Both the position numbers and the translations under genes were made by a program. Below are positions 1-6,858 of a stretch of DNA of 64,000 nucleotides, piece by piece. The stretch comes from an uncultured Aquimarina sp. (GTDB lineage: Bacteria; Bacteroidota; Bacteroidia; Flavobacteriales; Flavobacteriaceae). A model generated the notes under the pieces. It worked only from the letters and a program-made list of their open reading frames with translations. It did not search any database and had not been told where the DNA came from. Every line of letters begins with the position of its first letter. The stretch's first letter is position 1. The DNA lies in contig CANMKK010000004.1 in NCBI GenBank assembly GCA_947498455.1, forward strand, positions 62,001 to 126,000, given 5' to 3'.

Positions 1-403
1 GTATATATCCCAAAAAATTAAGCTTTATAGAGTAAAAAGTATTTCCTATCACATCATCATTCTTATTAAGATCAGGAAATGCTTTTATTACCTTGATTGG
101 TGATGGTAATAAAGGATATACCTTGTTTTTCTTTAATCCATAAGCGGATAAATCCTCTATTGCCAATTTTTCTAATTTGTCATAGTCAGCAATTAGTAAA
201 GAATCACTTTCATAATACAATCTTTCTGATTGCGTAAGTTTAGAAATATCAATGGATTCATCCTGAGTGATTACAGACTTGGATAAAAATTCTGCAAAGA
301 AAAACCACAATCCGATAAGGATGATTGCACCAACAACCGTTAGTACAATCTTATCCTTAGATTGTAAAGAGCCTCGAAGTTCAAAAAGCTTTTTGATATC
401 CAT
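1..403 (-). CDS. ABC transporter permease, 5' part (runs off the window)
   Basis: The minus-strand reading frame starts with ATG at 403 and stays open to base 1, giving about 134 residues of an unfinished protein. It begins MDIKKLFELRGS, has one strong membrane segment near residues 19-38 (IVLTVVGAIILIGLWFFFAEF), then a linker and the phrase LLPSPIKVIKAFPDL followed by NTFYSIKLNFLGYI. That phrase resembles the region before the transmembrane core of TauC/SsuC/NrtB-type permeases (LPSP..V...F.DL). It lies 3 bases after the stop of the substrate-binding protein gene, so both probably belong to one importer with an ATP-binding subunit beyond the window. The substrate cannot be read from the sequence. 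Confidence 0.75.
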   Translation of the reverse strand, partial: MDIKKLFELRGSLQSKDKIVLTVVGAIILIGLWFFFAEFLSKSVITQDESIDISKLTQSERLYYESDSLLIADYDKLEKLAIEDLSAYGLKKNKVYPLLPSPIKVIKAFPDLNKNDDVIGNTFYSIKLNFLGYI

Positions 404-406
404 ATA

Positions 407-1957
407 TTAGTCTACAACCAGTTCGAAATCTGTTCTTCTATTTTTAGATTTGCAATCTGCATTTTGATTGCGCTCACATCCAGGAACTGGTTTATCAGGA
501 CCATTACCTAAAATAATGAATCTATTGGTTGGCATATTATGTTGGTTAATCAGATAATTAGCAACGGATTGTGCTCTCTTTTTAGACAAAATCACATTAG
601 GGCCTCTTGACCCAACATTATCTGTATTTCCTTCAATTCTGATCCGCGCATTTGCAAAAGCTTTTGCAATAGGTGTAAACTGAAGATCAATCAACTGCTT
701 AGAGTTTTCATCTAGTTGGAATTCTCCGGTTCTGAAACCAATACTTACTTTCTTAGAGGATAGTGATTCTTTTTTCTCTAAGGTTTTATCAACTGCGGTA
801 AATTGTTTTTGCTTCTCTGCATTGTGTGTATTTCCGGAAAGTGAAGTCTTAGAGACTAAATCTTTGGTAGATAATAACCTCCAGCTTTTTGCACCTGCAG
901 TACTATATCCAAGGTTATTATATTTCACTTTCATTTTATTATATAAATCTTCTCCAGTAACTCCACTATAACTTGGATTTAATCCAAAGAAATCTTTATT
1001 GTCACCATGTGTTGCTAATCGTACATTATTGATAGCATCATAGCAGAAATCTTCAGGTTGTGATAACCCTTCTGCTAGGATTTTAGCTGCTTTTCTTTTA
1101 TTACTATCAGAGCTGTTTAGTTCTGATGTTCCAATCATCCAACCTTCATATAGGTTTCTCAATTGCTCCTTGTGTGTTTCTATAAATTCTTTTTTCGCTA
1201 CAAAAACATCAGCAATGATATGTGTTGCATTTTTAGTGCTTTCTAGTACTCTAGAACCAGCTACTTTACTTACACAATCTGCATCATCAGGACTCCAAAC
1301 TACAGCAGCATCTACCGTATTACTTTTAAAAGCATCAGCAGCATCAATTGCGCTAGGTACTTCTATGATTTGTACATCTTTGGTAGACATATCACTGGCT
1401 TCTAATAACCAAATCAAGAACGAATGCGAAGGAGTCATAGGTGCTACCGCAATTTTCTTTCCTCTAAGGTCACTGACTTTACTGATTCCTCTACGTGCAA
1501 CGATGGCATCTCCACCACGACTCCAGTCCGCCTGAAACACAACCTGTGGTTGGTATTGTGATAATCCTTCTACTTCTGTTGGGAAAGCATCAATAGTTGC
1601 CCACATTAAATCGATAGAACCATTTTTAAATGCATCTCTGGAAGCATCAAAATCGTCGATAACTTCAAAATTTACTTTAAATCCATAATCTTTATAAAAT
1701 CGTGATTCTGTATTCGCTTTAAATCCTTCATTGAAGTACTGTCCACCAGCATATCCTCCCCAAGTTACAACACCAACGTTGATAACGTCTTTGTAACCTT
1801 CTTTGGTTTTTGTATCTTTTTTATCAGAAGAAGTTACTTCTTCGATTTTATCTTTTACTGCAGGGTCTCTGAGTTTATTTAATAAAAAGTATAGCCCTCC
1901 AATAATAAGTACTACTATTAGAATTTTTGAAAATGGTGTTAATCTTCCTTTTGCCAT
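407..1957 (-). CDS. ABC substrate-binding protein fused to an OmpA-like domain
   Basis: A 516-residue protein. Residues 11-27 form a single hydrophobic segment with no lipobox, so it looks membrane-anchored, with the rest in the periplasm. Residues about 57-330 resemble a type II periplasmic binding protein of the NMT1/TauA/SsuA group (VGVVTWGGYAGG near the start, later GISKVSDLRGKKIAV and a DAADAFKSNTVDAAVVW stretch). Residues about 400-516 are an OmpA C-terminal peptidoglycan-binding domain with the classic order NTDNVGS, LSKKRAQSVANYL and NRRTDFEL. The fusion implies a binding protein tethered to peptidoglycan and feeding the permease encoded 3 bases downstream. The 21-base gap to the upstream gene supports one operon. 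Ligand unknown. Confidence 0.85.
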   Translation of the reverse strand: MAKGRLTPFSKILIVVLIIGGLYFLLNKLRDPAVKDKIEEVTSSDKKDTKTKEGYKDVINVGVVTWGGYAGGQYFNEGFKANTESRFYKDYGFKVNFEVIDDFDASRDAFKNGSIDLMWATIDAFPTEVEGLSQYQPQVVFQADWSRGGDAIVARRGISKVSDLRGKKIAVAPMTPSHSFLIWLLEASDMSTKDVQIIEVPSAIDAADAFKSNTVDAAVVWSPDDADCVSKVAGSRVLESTKNATHIIADVFVAKKEFIETHKEQLRNLYEGWMIGTSELNSSDSNKRKAAKILAEGLSQPEDFCYDAINNVRLATHGDNKDFFGLNPSYSGVTGEDLYNKMKVKYNNLGYSTAGAKSWRLLSTKDLVSKTSLSGNTHNAEKQKQFTAVDKTLEKKESLSSKKVSIGFRTGEFQLDENSKQLIDLQFTPIAKAFANARIRIEGNTDNVGSRGPNVILSKKRAQSVANYLINQHNMPTNRFIILGNGPDKPVPGCERNQNADCKSKNRRTDFELVVD

Positions 1958-1978
1958 GATAATTGATTGGTGTTAGTT

Positions 1979-2989
1979 TTAATCCTCGAAATTGAATAAG
2001 TCCGAGTATTGATTATTTTGGGTTTTAGTTTTTACAATTGGTGCATCGAGATCGACACTATGTCGATCATGTACTAATAGATCCTTATCATTTCCTAGAA
2101 TAAGCGAAACTCCTTCATTCTCCCATTTTTCTAAGAGCTCCAAGCCTTCTTCTTCGAATATTCCATTTTGTAAATCTATAGAATCCATAAAATTATTAGA
2201 CATTTCCATAAAACGTTCCATCTCACCAATTTTCATACTTACATCATCGGCAATTGCCTCTAGTGCACGATCAAACATTTCTTTTTTGTCATTATTACCA
2301 GCTATAATATTCATAGCAGATTTCATCGCAGAATGTCCGGCACGAACAGCTTTTCTTTCTTGTTCTTTTACCATCACCTGATCCTCGATATCTTCTAATA
2401 AGATCTCAGAATTCTCATACATTTTGACCAATACTCTATATAAGATTTCCATCTTTTTATAGAGTTCATCAAGCTTCATGTTGGATTCTTTTAATCGACC
2501 TGCTTTTCTGGATTTAAGGATCATAATTCCTTTTTTATCCTTTTCTTTTGCTGCGCTAGCCAATTTTAAGTTGTTATTGATACTTTTCTTGTTATCATAC
2601 ATAATTTGCTGCAGGCGTTTCATTTGACCTTTTAGTACAGCAATTTGCTTATTCATTTTTTTAAGATTGTCCTTAAGATCATCTATATAACTTTTTAGGA
2701 TTCCGATAGGATCGATCTGTATAAAAATCCCTGTAATCCATCTCATAAAAGATTTATACATATAGAAAATAAGGTTTCTCATTTTTGGATCCAAAACCAT
2801 ATAGATCAATGCTCCTAGAACGGCTAAAAGTATTCCCAGATATAATGTGTTTTCTACTATGGTTACTAAGAAAGGAAGTACTTTATATAATCCATATAAA
2901 CCACCTGCTCCAAGAAGTCCCATAAACAGCATTCCTGTTTTACCTTCGGGTTTTTTCCAAAATGATTTTGGTTGTATTGAGTTCTCCAT
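1979..2989 (-). CDS. membrane-anchored coiled-coil protein of unknown function
   Basis: A 336-residue protein that I do not recognise. It has two close hydrophobic segments near residues 19-40 and 46-64, then about 200 residues rich in Lys, Glu, Met and Leu with heptad-like spacing (residues about 100-270), which suggests a long cytoplasmic or periplasmic coiled coil. The C-terminus is acidic (NQYSDLFNFED). Its ATG directly follows the stop codon of the upstream gene with no spacing, which suggests translational coupling, and the binding-protein/OmpA gene follows 21 bases later. The context suggests a structural or regulatory partner of the importer. It looks loosely PspA-like in style, but I see no diagnostic motif. 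Confidence 0.75.
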   Translation of the reverse strand: MENSIQPKSFWKKPEGKTGMLFMGLLGAGGLYGLYKVLPFLVTIVENTLYLGILLAVLGALIYMVLDPKMRNLIFYMYKSFMRWITGIFIQIDPIGILKSYIDDLKDNLKKMNKQIAVLKGQMKRLQQIMYDNKKSINNNLKLASAAKEKDKKGIMILKSRKAGRLKESNMKLDELYKKMEILYRVLVKMYENSEILLEDIEDQVMVKEQERKAVRAGHSAMKSAMNIIAGNNDKKEMFDRALEAIADDVSMKIGEMERFMEMSNNFMDSIDLQNGIFEEEGLELLEKWENEGVSLILGNDKDLLVHDRHSVDLDAPIVKTKTQNNQYSDLFNFED

Positions 2990-3676
2990 TTATTTTAAGT
3001 ATTTCTGCATTTTAATTTTATCCTCTTCGAATTGTGTTTTTAAGTGATCGTAAGATACTTTAAAGTCATTCTGAGTTTTATTGATCTTATGATTGCTTTC
3101 TTCCACTTTTGCTTTTAAATCACCTATTTGTTGTTGATGCTTTGATATTTCTTCGGTTAATCGTTTGATTTGCTCAGATTTCTCTTTTATAATAGATTCG
3201 AACTGTGCAATCTCACGTTCTCTACCAGATACCTTATTATCAAATTGACTTTTAAAAGCTCCTAAAAATTGATCATTTTCCTTGTTAAGAATACTGATAT
3301 AAAAATCTGTAGTTTGTAGCAACTTATCAAGTGTGACTCCCATCGTGGCTGCTGTAGCAAACGCCGAGCGATATTTTGTTGCCTCATCCATAGGCATTTT
3401 CTCTAGGGCTTTCAGAGACTTTTTGTATTCTAGATAGTCAAACCCATCAAGGTTGTTCTTTTCGATGGCTTGTAATAATTTCTCAATTATTTTGGTATCA
3501 AGAGCTCCATCAGGAGATACACTTGTAGAGGTATTAGGAAGAGGTGGAGGTGTCGAGGTAGAGGTTGAAGTTTTTTCAGTTGTAACAACTTCCGGTTTTT
3601 TACTTAATTCCGGAGATTCTTTCTTCTCATCCTCAGAATCATCTACAATAAATAATGATTTTAAGTTTTTTAGCAT
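2990..3676 (-). CDS. cytosolic coiled-coil protein, first gene of the importer operon
   Basis: A 228-residue protein with no signal or membrane segment. An acidic N-terminus is followed by a low-complexity Thr/Ser/Pro linker (residues about 33-53, including TSTSTSTPPPLPNT). A helical domain follows (residues about 60-140), then a long coiled coil from about residue 145 to the end (repeated E/K/Q heptads). It is the first gene of the minus-strand operon, and its TAA is immediately followed by the ATG of the next gene. A TAnnTTTG-type element lies just upstream on the minus strand. Family not recognised. Co-transcription with another coiled-coil protein suggests that the two assemble together. 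Confidence 0.75.
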   Translation of the reverse strand: MLKNLKSLFIVDDSEDEKKESPELSKKPEVVTTEKTSTSTSTPPPLPNTSTSVSPDGALDTKIIEKLLQAIEKNNLDGFDYLEYKKSLKALEKMPMDEATKYRSAFATAATMGVTLDKLLQTTDFYISILNKENDQFLGAFKSQFDNKVSGREREIAQFESIIKEKSEQIKRLTEEISKHQQQIGDLKAKVEESNHKINKTQNDFKVSYDHLKTQFEEDKIKMQKYLK

Positions 3677-3692
3677 GGTTAGTGAATTTAAA

Positions 3693-3700
3693 CAAATTTA
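3693..3700 (-). promoter_or_regulatory. -7 promoter element for the importer operon
   Basis: Read on the minus strand this is TAAATTTG, a perfect match to the Bacteroidota TAnnTTTG element, ending 17 bases before the ATG at 3676. No clear TTTG is present at the -33 position, so the call is tentative, and the leader would be only about 10 nt. Confidence 0.35.
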
Positions 3701-3943
3701 AAAAAATAAGTGCTCTATTAAGATTTATGAAAGGTTTTTCCTCCTTAACTTCATCTTGACCTTTGTTTTATATACAAAAATTACCTTTTTTTTCATTCCG
3801 ACTTAAACTGAAGTGAAAAATTAATTTTATAACTGCCGAAAAGATCATTTTTTCGTTTAAAAACAAAAATTAAACTGAATTCGATATCCCTTATATAATA
3901 TTGGTATAGTTCCATATAAAAATGTTACAGTTCTGTAAATTCT

Positions 3944-4447
3944 TTATCTGGTTATACGATCCCACGCTATTTTTAATCCAAAAAGCAAAGCCAAAAAGAA
4001 TATTATTAAATACTGAAAGTTTCCAACAAAGAAAACCCCAAAAAACATTCTTTGTAATATATAGGTAATAACAAAAGTGATCATAATCAGTATAAAGAGT
4101 CCTGACAACTTACCGAATCCTGGTATACCAGACATTGATATGGTTTTATTAATGATAATTAAGGTAACTATCATAGCAATCAAAGGAACGAAATAGGTAA
4201 TTAAGTCCAATTGTAATAAGTTCGTTTTTAGAAAAAAAAAGCTATATAAGACTAATATTAATGATAATAATCCTGGGATAGTTACGGCATACACTAGTAT
4301 TCCATATAAATACGTAATGGGAGATTTAAAATTTTGTTGATTCACGAAAAGCAACCCAATTATGGAGATTGCAATAATTACTAAAAAATATCCTAGTATA
4401 AGATTTGGGTTATTACCAAACCAATTGATAAAATCTTGAACAGTCAT
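3944..4447 (-). CDS. small integral membrane protein of unknown function
   Basis: A 167-residue, very hydrophobic protein with about five predicted membrane helices (residues about 15-35, 47-70, 78-100, 110-132 and 140-162) and a short cytoplasmic end WDRITR. The start MTVQDFINWFGNNPNLI is well placed at ATG 4447. I do not recognise the family. It is separated from the importer operon by about 270 bases with no other gene, so it is probably transcribed on its own. The composition is typical of conserved flavobacterial hypothetical membrane proteins. Confidence 0.7.
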   Translation of the reverse strand: MTVQDFINWFGNNPNLILGYFLVIIAISIIGLLFVNQQNFKSPITYLYGILVYAVTIPGLLSLILVLYSFFFLKTNLLQLDLITYFVPLIAMIVTLIIINKTISMSGIPGFGKLSGLFILIMITFVITYILQRMFFGVFFVGNFQYLIIFFLALLFGLKIAWDRITR

Positions 4448-4598
4448 TGAAATAAAAGTATACCTAATTTATGTTTTTTTCCGAAACTCACTTTAAGTTT
4501 TAATCTGAAAAAGATGATGCTTAATAAAGAGTTCTTTATAAAAGTAAGAACATTTATATATACGATAAAAGATAATTGCGATTAAAAAGATAAATAAA

Positions 4599-4630
4599 TT
4601 TGGGCTATATCATTAATTTATGGATATTTG
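4599..4630 (+). promoter_or_regulatory. promoter of the small RNA unit
   Basis: TTTG at 4599-4602, a 20-base spacer, then GATATTTG at 4623-4630, one mismatch from TAnnTTTG. The spacing fits the Bacteroidota consensus. Transcription would start near 4637, and the next terminator is at 4791-4819. Confidence 0.6.
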
Positions 4631-4636
4631 TAGTTC

Positions 4637-4819
4637 AAATGAACAAAAATAGAGGACATATTATGCCAAAAACACTGTTTAGTCAGTGTGATTACCGATG
4701 GATAACGGAAGTATCCATTAGTAACCGGACGTTATGTAGCTATTTTGATCTTTTGTAAAAAGTGATTTAGATAAAACTATATATAGCTGTAAGCGTCCAA
4801 GAAATTGGACGCTTTTTTT
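4637..4819 (+). ncRNA. candidate small RNA with three hairpins
   Basis: Between the promoter and a strong terminator lie two clean hairpins. The first has stem ACACTG 4672-4677 with CAGTGT 4684-4689. The second has arm 4692-4704 with arm 4712-4724: TTAC/GTAA outside, ATGGATA/TATCCAT inside, one C/A mismatch, and a 7-nt loop. A 31-codon frame (ATG 4663 to TAA 4758, starting MPKTLFSQC) overlaps both hairpins, so a structured mRNA for a tiny peptide is the alternative. No Rfam family is recognised. The transcript would be about 180 nt. Confidence 0.55.
4791..4819 (+). terminator. intrinsic terminator of the small RNA
   Basis: A perfect 10-bp stem (4791-4800 with 4805-4814) with a GAAA tetraloop, followed by a T run. 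It is one of the strongest terminators in the window. Confidence 0.85.
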
Positions 4820-5128
4820 ATTACTCATTTTTAAATCACATAGAATCTAACTAAGAAATTTAATAAAATGGTTCTTCTATAAAGATGAATCTTATTTTAA
4901 ACCATATGATTTTAATGTATAAATCGAATACAAACTGAGGATTAAAGAAAAAAATAAATAAAAATGTATAAAAAGTAATTAGAACATAAAGTATAGTAGT
5001 TGGAAAGTAATCATCTAGTAAACAATCGATTGCAATAATATCCAATATCTGTTGAAAAACGGACAGGGATTTTTATACCTAAAATTAAACATAAAGTACT
5101 GATTATCAATAAAATAAATAAAAAATAT

Positions 5129-5159
5129 TTTGGAAATATTAAAAAAGTTTAGATATTTG
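5129..5159 (+). promoter_or_regulatory. promoter of the 39-codon unit
   Basis: TTTG at 5129-5132, a 19-base spacer and GATATTTG at 5152-5159. This is the same one-mismatch form of the -7 element as at 4623, with correct spacing. It precedes the small frame at 5230. Confidence 0.55.
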
Positions 5160-5229
5160 CACCGTAATCATAACACAACAAAAAACGATATAAACGATTA
5201 GATTATTTATAACATTAAAAAATTAAGAA

Positions 5230-5349
5230 ATGATACCAAATAGTTCACTACATAGTTTAACCAAACTCTTTATCAAGCAAGGAGAATACTGTTCTGATGT
5301 GGAGATAGATGGTGCCTATTATATAGAAAAGATATGTATAAAAATATAA
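5230..5349 (+). CDS. possible 39-residue peptide
   Basis: An ATG frame of 39 codons (starts MIPNSSLHSLTKLF, ends EKICIKI) lies 70 bases after a good promoter and 25 bases before a strong terminator, so the transcript seems built around it. The peptide has no signal or membrane segment and two Cys residues. No family is recognised. A leader-type or regulatory RNA with a chance frame is possible. It is the last unit before the tRNA array. Confidence 0.4.
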   Translation: MIPNSSLHSLTKLFIKQGEYCSDVEIDGAYYIEKICIKI

Positions 5350-5374
5350 ATTATACAATACCAAGATATATAAG

Positions 5375-5401
5375 AAGGCGCCCGAAAGAGGCGCCTTTTT
5401 T
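5375..5401 (+). terminator. intrinsic terminator before the tRNA array
   Basis: An 8-bp GC-rich stem, AAGGCGCC 5375-5382 with GGCGCCTT 5390-5397, a 7-nt loop and six Ts. It closes the 39-codon unit and insulates the tRNA array that starts 38 bases later. Confidence 0.85.
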
Positions 5402-5438
5402 ATTACATATAGTTCATTGACATACTGAAAACCAAACT

Positions 5439-5555
5439 TGACGTGTAGCTTAATCGGATAAAAGCACATAGTATCAAATATTAGAAGCATTAGATAATAT
5501 GCATTGTTTCGGATATTAGATACTGGGGATGTAGGTTCAACTCCTACTACGTCAA
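5439..5555 (+). tRNA. tRNA-like gene with a long hairpin in place of the anticodon arm
   Basis: The acceptor stem pairs fully (TGACGTG 5439-5445 with TACGTCA 5548-5554, one G-T). The D arm is normal (GCTT...AAGC, with GG in the loop), and the T arm is normal (GTAGG/CCTAC around TTCAACT). Between D and T arms there are about 65 nt instead of about 23, folding into a long hairpin: AGTATC 5470-5475 with GATACT 5519-5524, AATAT 5477-5481 with ATATT 5513-5517, and GCAT 5487-5490 with ATGC 5499-5502. No anticodon loop with U33 can be read, so the isotype is unknown. It may be an insertion, a decoy or a pseudogene. Confidence 0.6.
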
Positions 5556-5563
5556 CAACCTAA

Positions 5564-5636
5564 GACAAGGTGGCTGAATGGCAAAGGCGATAGACTGCAA
5601 ATCTATTTTTTATGAGTTCGATCCTCATCCTTGTCT
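5564..5636 (+). tRNA. tRNA-Cys (GCA)
   Basis: A complete cloverleaf. Acceptor GACAAGG/CCTTGTC. D arm with GG. Anticodon stem ATAGA/TCTAT around loop CTGCAAA (anticodon GCA). T stem ATGAG/CTCAT around TTCGATC. Discriminator T. CCA is not encoded. It lies 8 bases after the odd tRNA-like gene and is unusually A/T-rich in its stems. Confidence 0.85.
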
Positions 5637-5643
5637 CAGAATG

Positions 5644-5725
5644 GGGAATTCGCCAGAGTTGGAGAGCTGGGGCAGACTGTAAATCTGTTGCGAAAGCTGA
5701 ATAGGTTCGAATCCTATAATTCCCA
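5644..5725 (+). tRNA. tRNA-Tyr (GTA)
   Basis: Acceptor GGGAATT/AATTCCC is perfect. Anticodon stem GCAGA/TCTGT encloses CTGTAAA (anticodon GTA). A long variable arm, as expected for class II tRNA-Tyr, precedes T stem ATAGG/CCTAT around TTCGAAT. Discriminator A. It follows tRNA-Cys by 7 bases. Confidence 0.88.
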
Positions 5726-5765
5726 CTAGGTAATCAAAGGGATTTCTCAAAGCTTTGATTTCTAG
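5726..5765 (+). other. hairpin just after tRNA-Tyr
   Basis: CTAG 5726-5729 pairs with CTAG 5762-5765, and AATCAAAG 5732-5739 pairs perfectly with CTTTGATT 5753-5760. No T run follows, so it looks like a processing or structural hairpin and not a terminator. The bases from 5766 to 5845 hold nothing I can name. Confidence 0.5.
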
Positions 5766-5845
5766 CCAAATATTCAAGGCTTTTACTGGCAAAATGGTCT
5801 TGAATTTAACATCTCGATCGTTTTGTATCGTGACAGTTAATTTAT

Positions 5846-5918
5846 AGTATCGTAGCACAATGGCTAGTGCATCCGGTTGTCTCCCGGAAGGTTGTGGGTT
5901 CGAATCCCATCGGTACTG
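5846..5918 (+). tRNA. tRNA-Asp (GTC)
   Basis: Acceptor AGTATCG with CGGTACT (one G-T). D stem GCAC/GTGC. Anticodon stem TCCGG/CCGGA around TTGTCTC (anticodon GTC). T stem GTGGG/CCCAT (one G-T) around TTCGAAT. Discriminator G, which is the usual tRNA-Asp identity base. It is A/T-biased but structurally complete. Confidence 0.85.
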
Positions 5919-5934
5919 CTTATACCATTTGTCA

Positions 5935-6070
5935 TTTGAATTTACCGTAATAAAATGTTCTTTTTTGTGCCTCAATTTCAGCATAAAAATAAACCGTAGC
6001 CCAGCTATGCTTAATTTTTCTTCTTCATTGAAACAAAAAAATCGTTATTTTCTTTTCCAGTAAATTCAAA
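5935..6070 (+). repeat. 136-base nested inverted repeat between tRNA-Asp and tRNA-Arg
   Basis: An 11-bp perfect inverted repeat bounds the element (TTTGAATTTAC 5935-5945 and its complement 6060-6070). Inside it TTTTTTGT pairs with ACAAAAAA, TCAAT with ATTGA, and AGCATA with TATGCT, so the whole element can fold as one long interrupted hairpin. There is no reverse transcriptase or transposase nearby. It could be a structured RNA or a miniature inverted-repeat element. No clear target duplication flanks it. Confidence 0.5.
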
Positions 6071-6092
6071 CAACAACCGGTATTATTATATT

Positions 6093-6614
6093 ATTTCGAG
6101 AGTTTTGTACACTTTCGAAATATGTTCAAGAAATTACTCTCAATGTGCAATATTCTCATATCATAGTTTACTCATTGAAAAGGATGGTTTACTCATTCTT
6201 ACTTAGATACTAAGCTAAATACATTTAGTTTAGTATCGATGAATTCAATCAATGGGTTGATAGGAAATTTTAGCAAATTTGGTATACTATTTGATATATT
6301 ATTAATGCCTACCTATTATTAGAAAAACCTGTTTATGAAACAGATTATTATGAGATCGTAAAAACACATAATACCCTTAAGATATGTGTTAAAACAATCT
6401 CATACTGTGTAGATAAACTTATGGTATAACTAAAAACCCTATTAATATTAGAGTGTGTGATAATCACACAATATAGACTCTACTGGATTTCGATTTGGTA
6501 ATTGTATTTATTTCTTTAAGACTATAGAAATCGATGAATATTCCATATTTGAATTTAGAAATTGTATAGAGATTAACGTATATAAGACTTTGCTCCAGAA
6601 CTTTAGTTCAGAGC
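6093..6614 (+). other. gene-free spacer made of successive hairpins
   Basis: No plausible CDS. Structures seen: a possible pseudoknot (ATTTCGA 6093-6099 with TCGAAAT 6115-6121, interleaved with GAGAGT 6098-6103 and ACTCTC 6136-6141); a 15-bp near-perfect hairpin with a 2-nt loop at 6206-6237; CTGTTT/AAACAG at 6329-6343; a nested pair TATGAGAT/ATCTCATA (6349-6356, 6397-6404) enclosing AACACATA/TATGTGTT (6363-6370, 6383-6390); a nested hairpin around TGTGTGA/TCACACA near 6449-6483; and GCTC..GAGC at 6592-6614. The density is well above that of ordinary spacers in this window. Confidence 0.45.
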
Positions 6615-6621
6615 ATTATAA

Positions 6622-6693
6622 TTAGGTATAACTCAGTGGCAGAGTGCCGCACTTCTATTGCGGAAGTCTTGGGTTCGATTCCCAATACCTTAA
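6622..6693 (+). tRNA. tRNA-Arg (TCT)
   Basis: D stem ACTC/GAGT. Anticodon stem CCGCA/TGCGG around CTTCTAT (anticodon TCT). T stem TTGGG/CCCAA around TTCGATT. Acceptor TTAGGTA with TACCTTA has one mismatch at pair 2-71. Short variable loop AAGTC. It looks usable apart from that mismatch. It follows the hairpin-rich spacer and precedes the tRNA-Leu-like gene by 7 bases. Confidence 0.78.
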
Positions 6694-6700
6694 TCAAAAT

Positions 6701-6824
6701 ACAGGAATGACGGAACTGGTATACGTGCTTGGTTTAGAATCAAGATTCTGAGAGTTCGAAATGCTTAGCATTCATGAAGACGAATTTATCAAATAATGTA
6801 TACTGAATAATCTCTCTTCCTGTA
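6701..6824 (+). tRNA. tRNA-Leu (TAG) with an insertion in the T loop
   Basis: Acceptor ACAGGAA 6701-6707 pairs perfectly with TTCCTGT 6817-6823. The D arm has the leucine-type GGAACTGGTA pattern. Anticodon stem CTTGG/TCAAG surrounds TTTAGAA (anticodon TAG). T stem GAGAG 6750-6754 pairs perfectly with CTCTC 6812-6816, but the T loop starts TTCGAA and then continues for about 50 extra bases, including a small ATGC/GCAT hairpin. The leucine long variable arm is reduced to 5 nt. Both outer stems are conserved despite the insert, so it is not simple decay. Whether the insert is removed cannot be told. Confidence 0.6.
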
Positions 6825-6858
6825 CTATATGTTTATAGGTTAAAAAGTGATTAGTAAT

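Noticed and set aside
4860..5045. Minus-strand 61-codon hydrophobic frame
   Set aside because: Low-complexity Phe/Ile-rich translation in A/T-rich DNA, no promoter or neighbour support, and it overlaps the promoter side of the 39-codon unit.
5257..5490. Minus-strand 77-codon frame
   Set aside because: Runs antisense through a strong terminator and the first tRNA-like gene.
5625..6063. Frames on both strands over the first tRNA array
   Set aside because: They translate tRNA-Tyr and tRNA-Asp bodies (for example the FESHRYCL-type T-arm reading) and are not genes.
5935..6070. Retron msr-msd interpretation of the nested inverted repeat
   Set aside because: No reverse transcriptase gene is present anywhere in the window.
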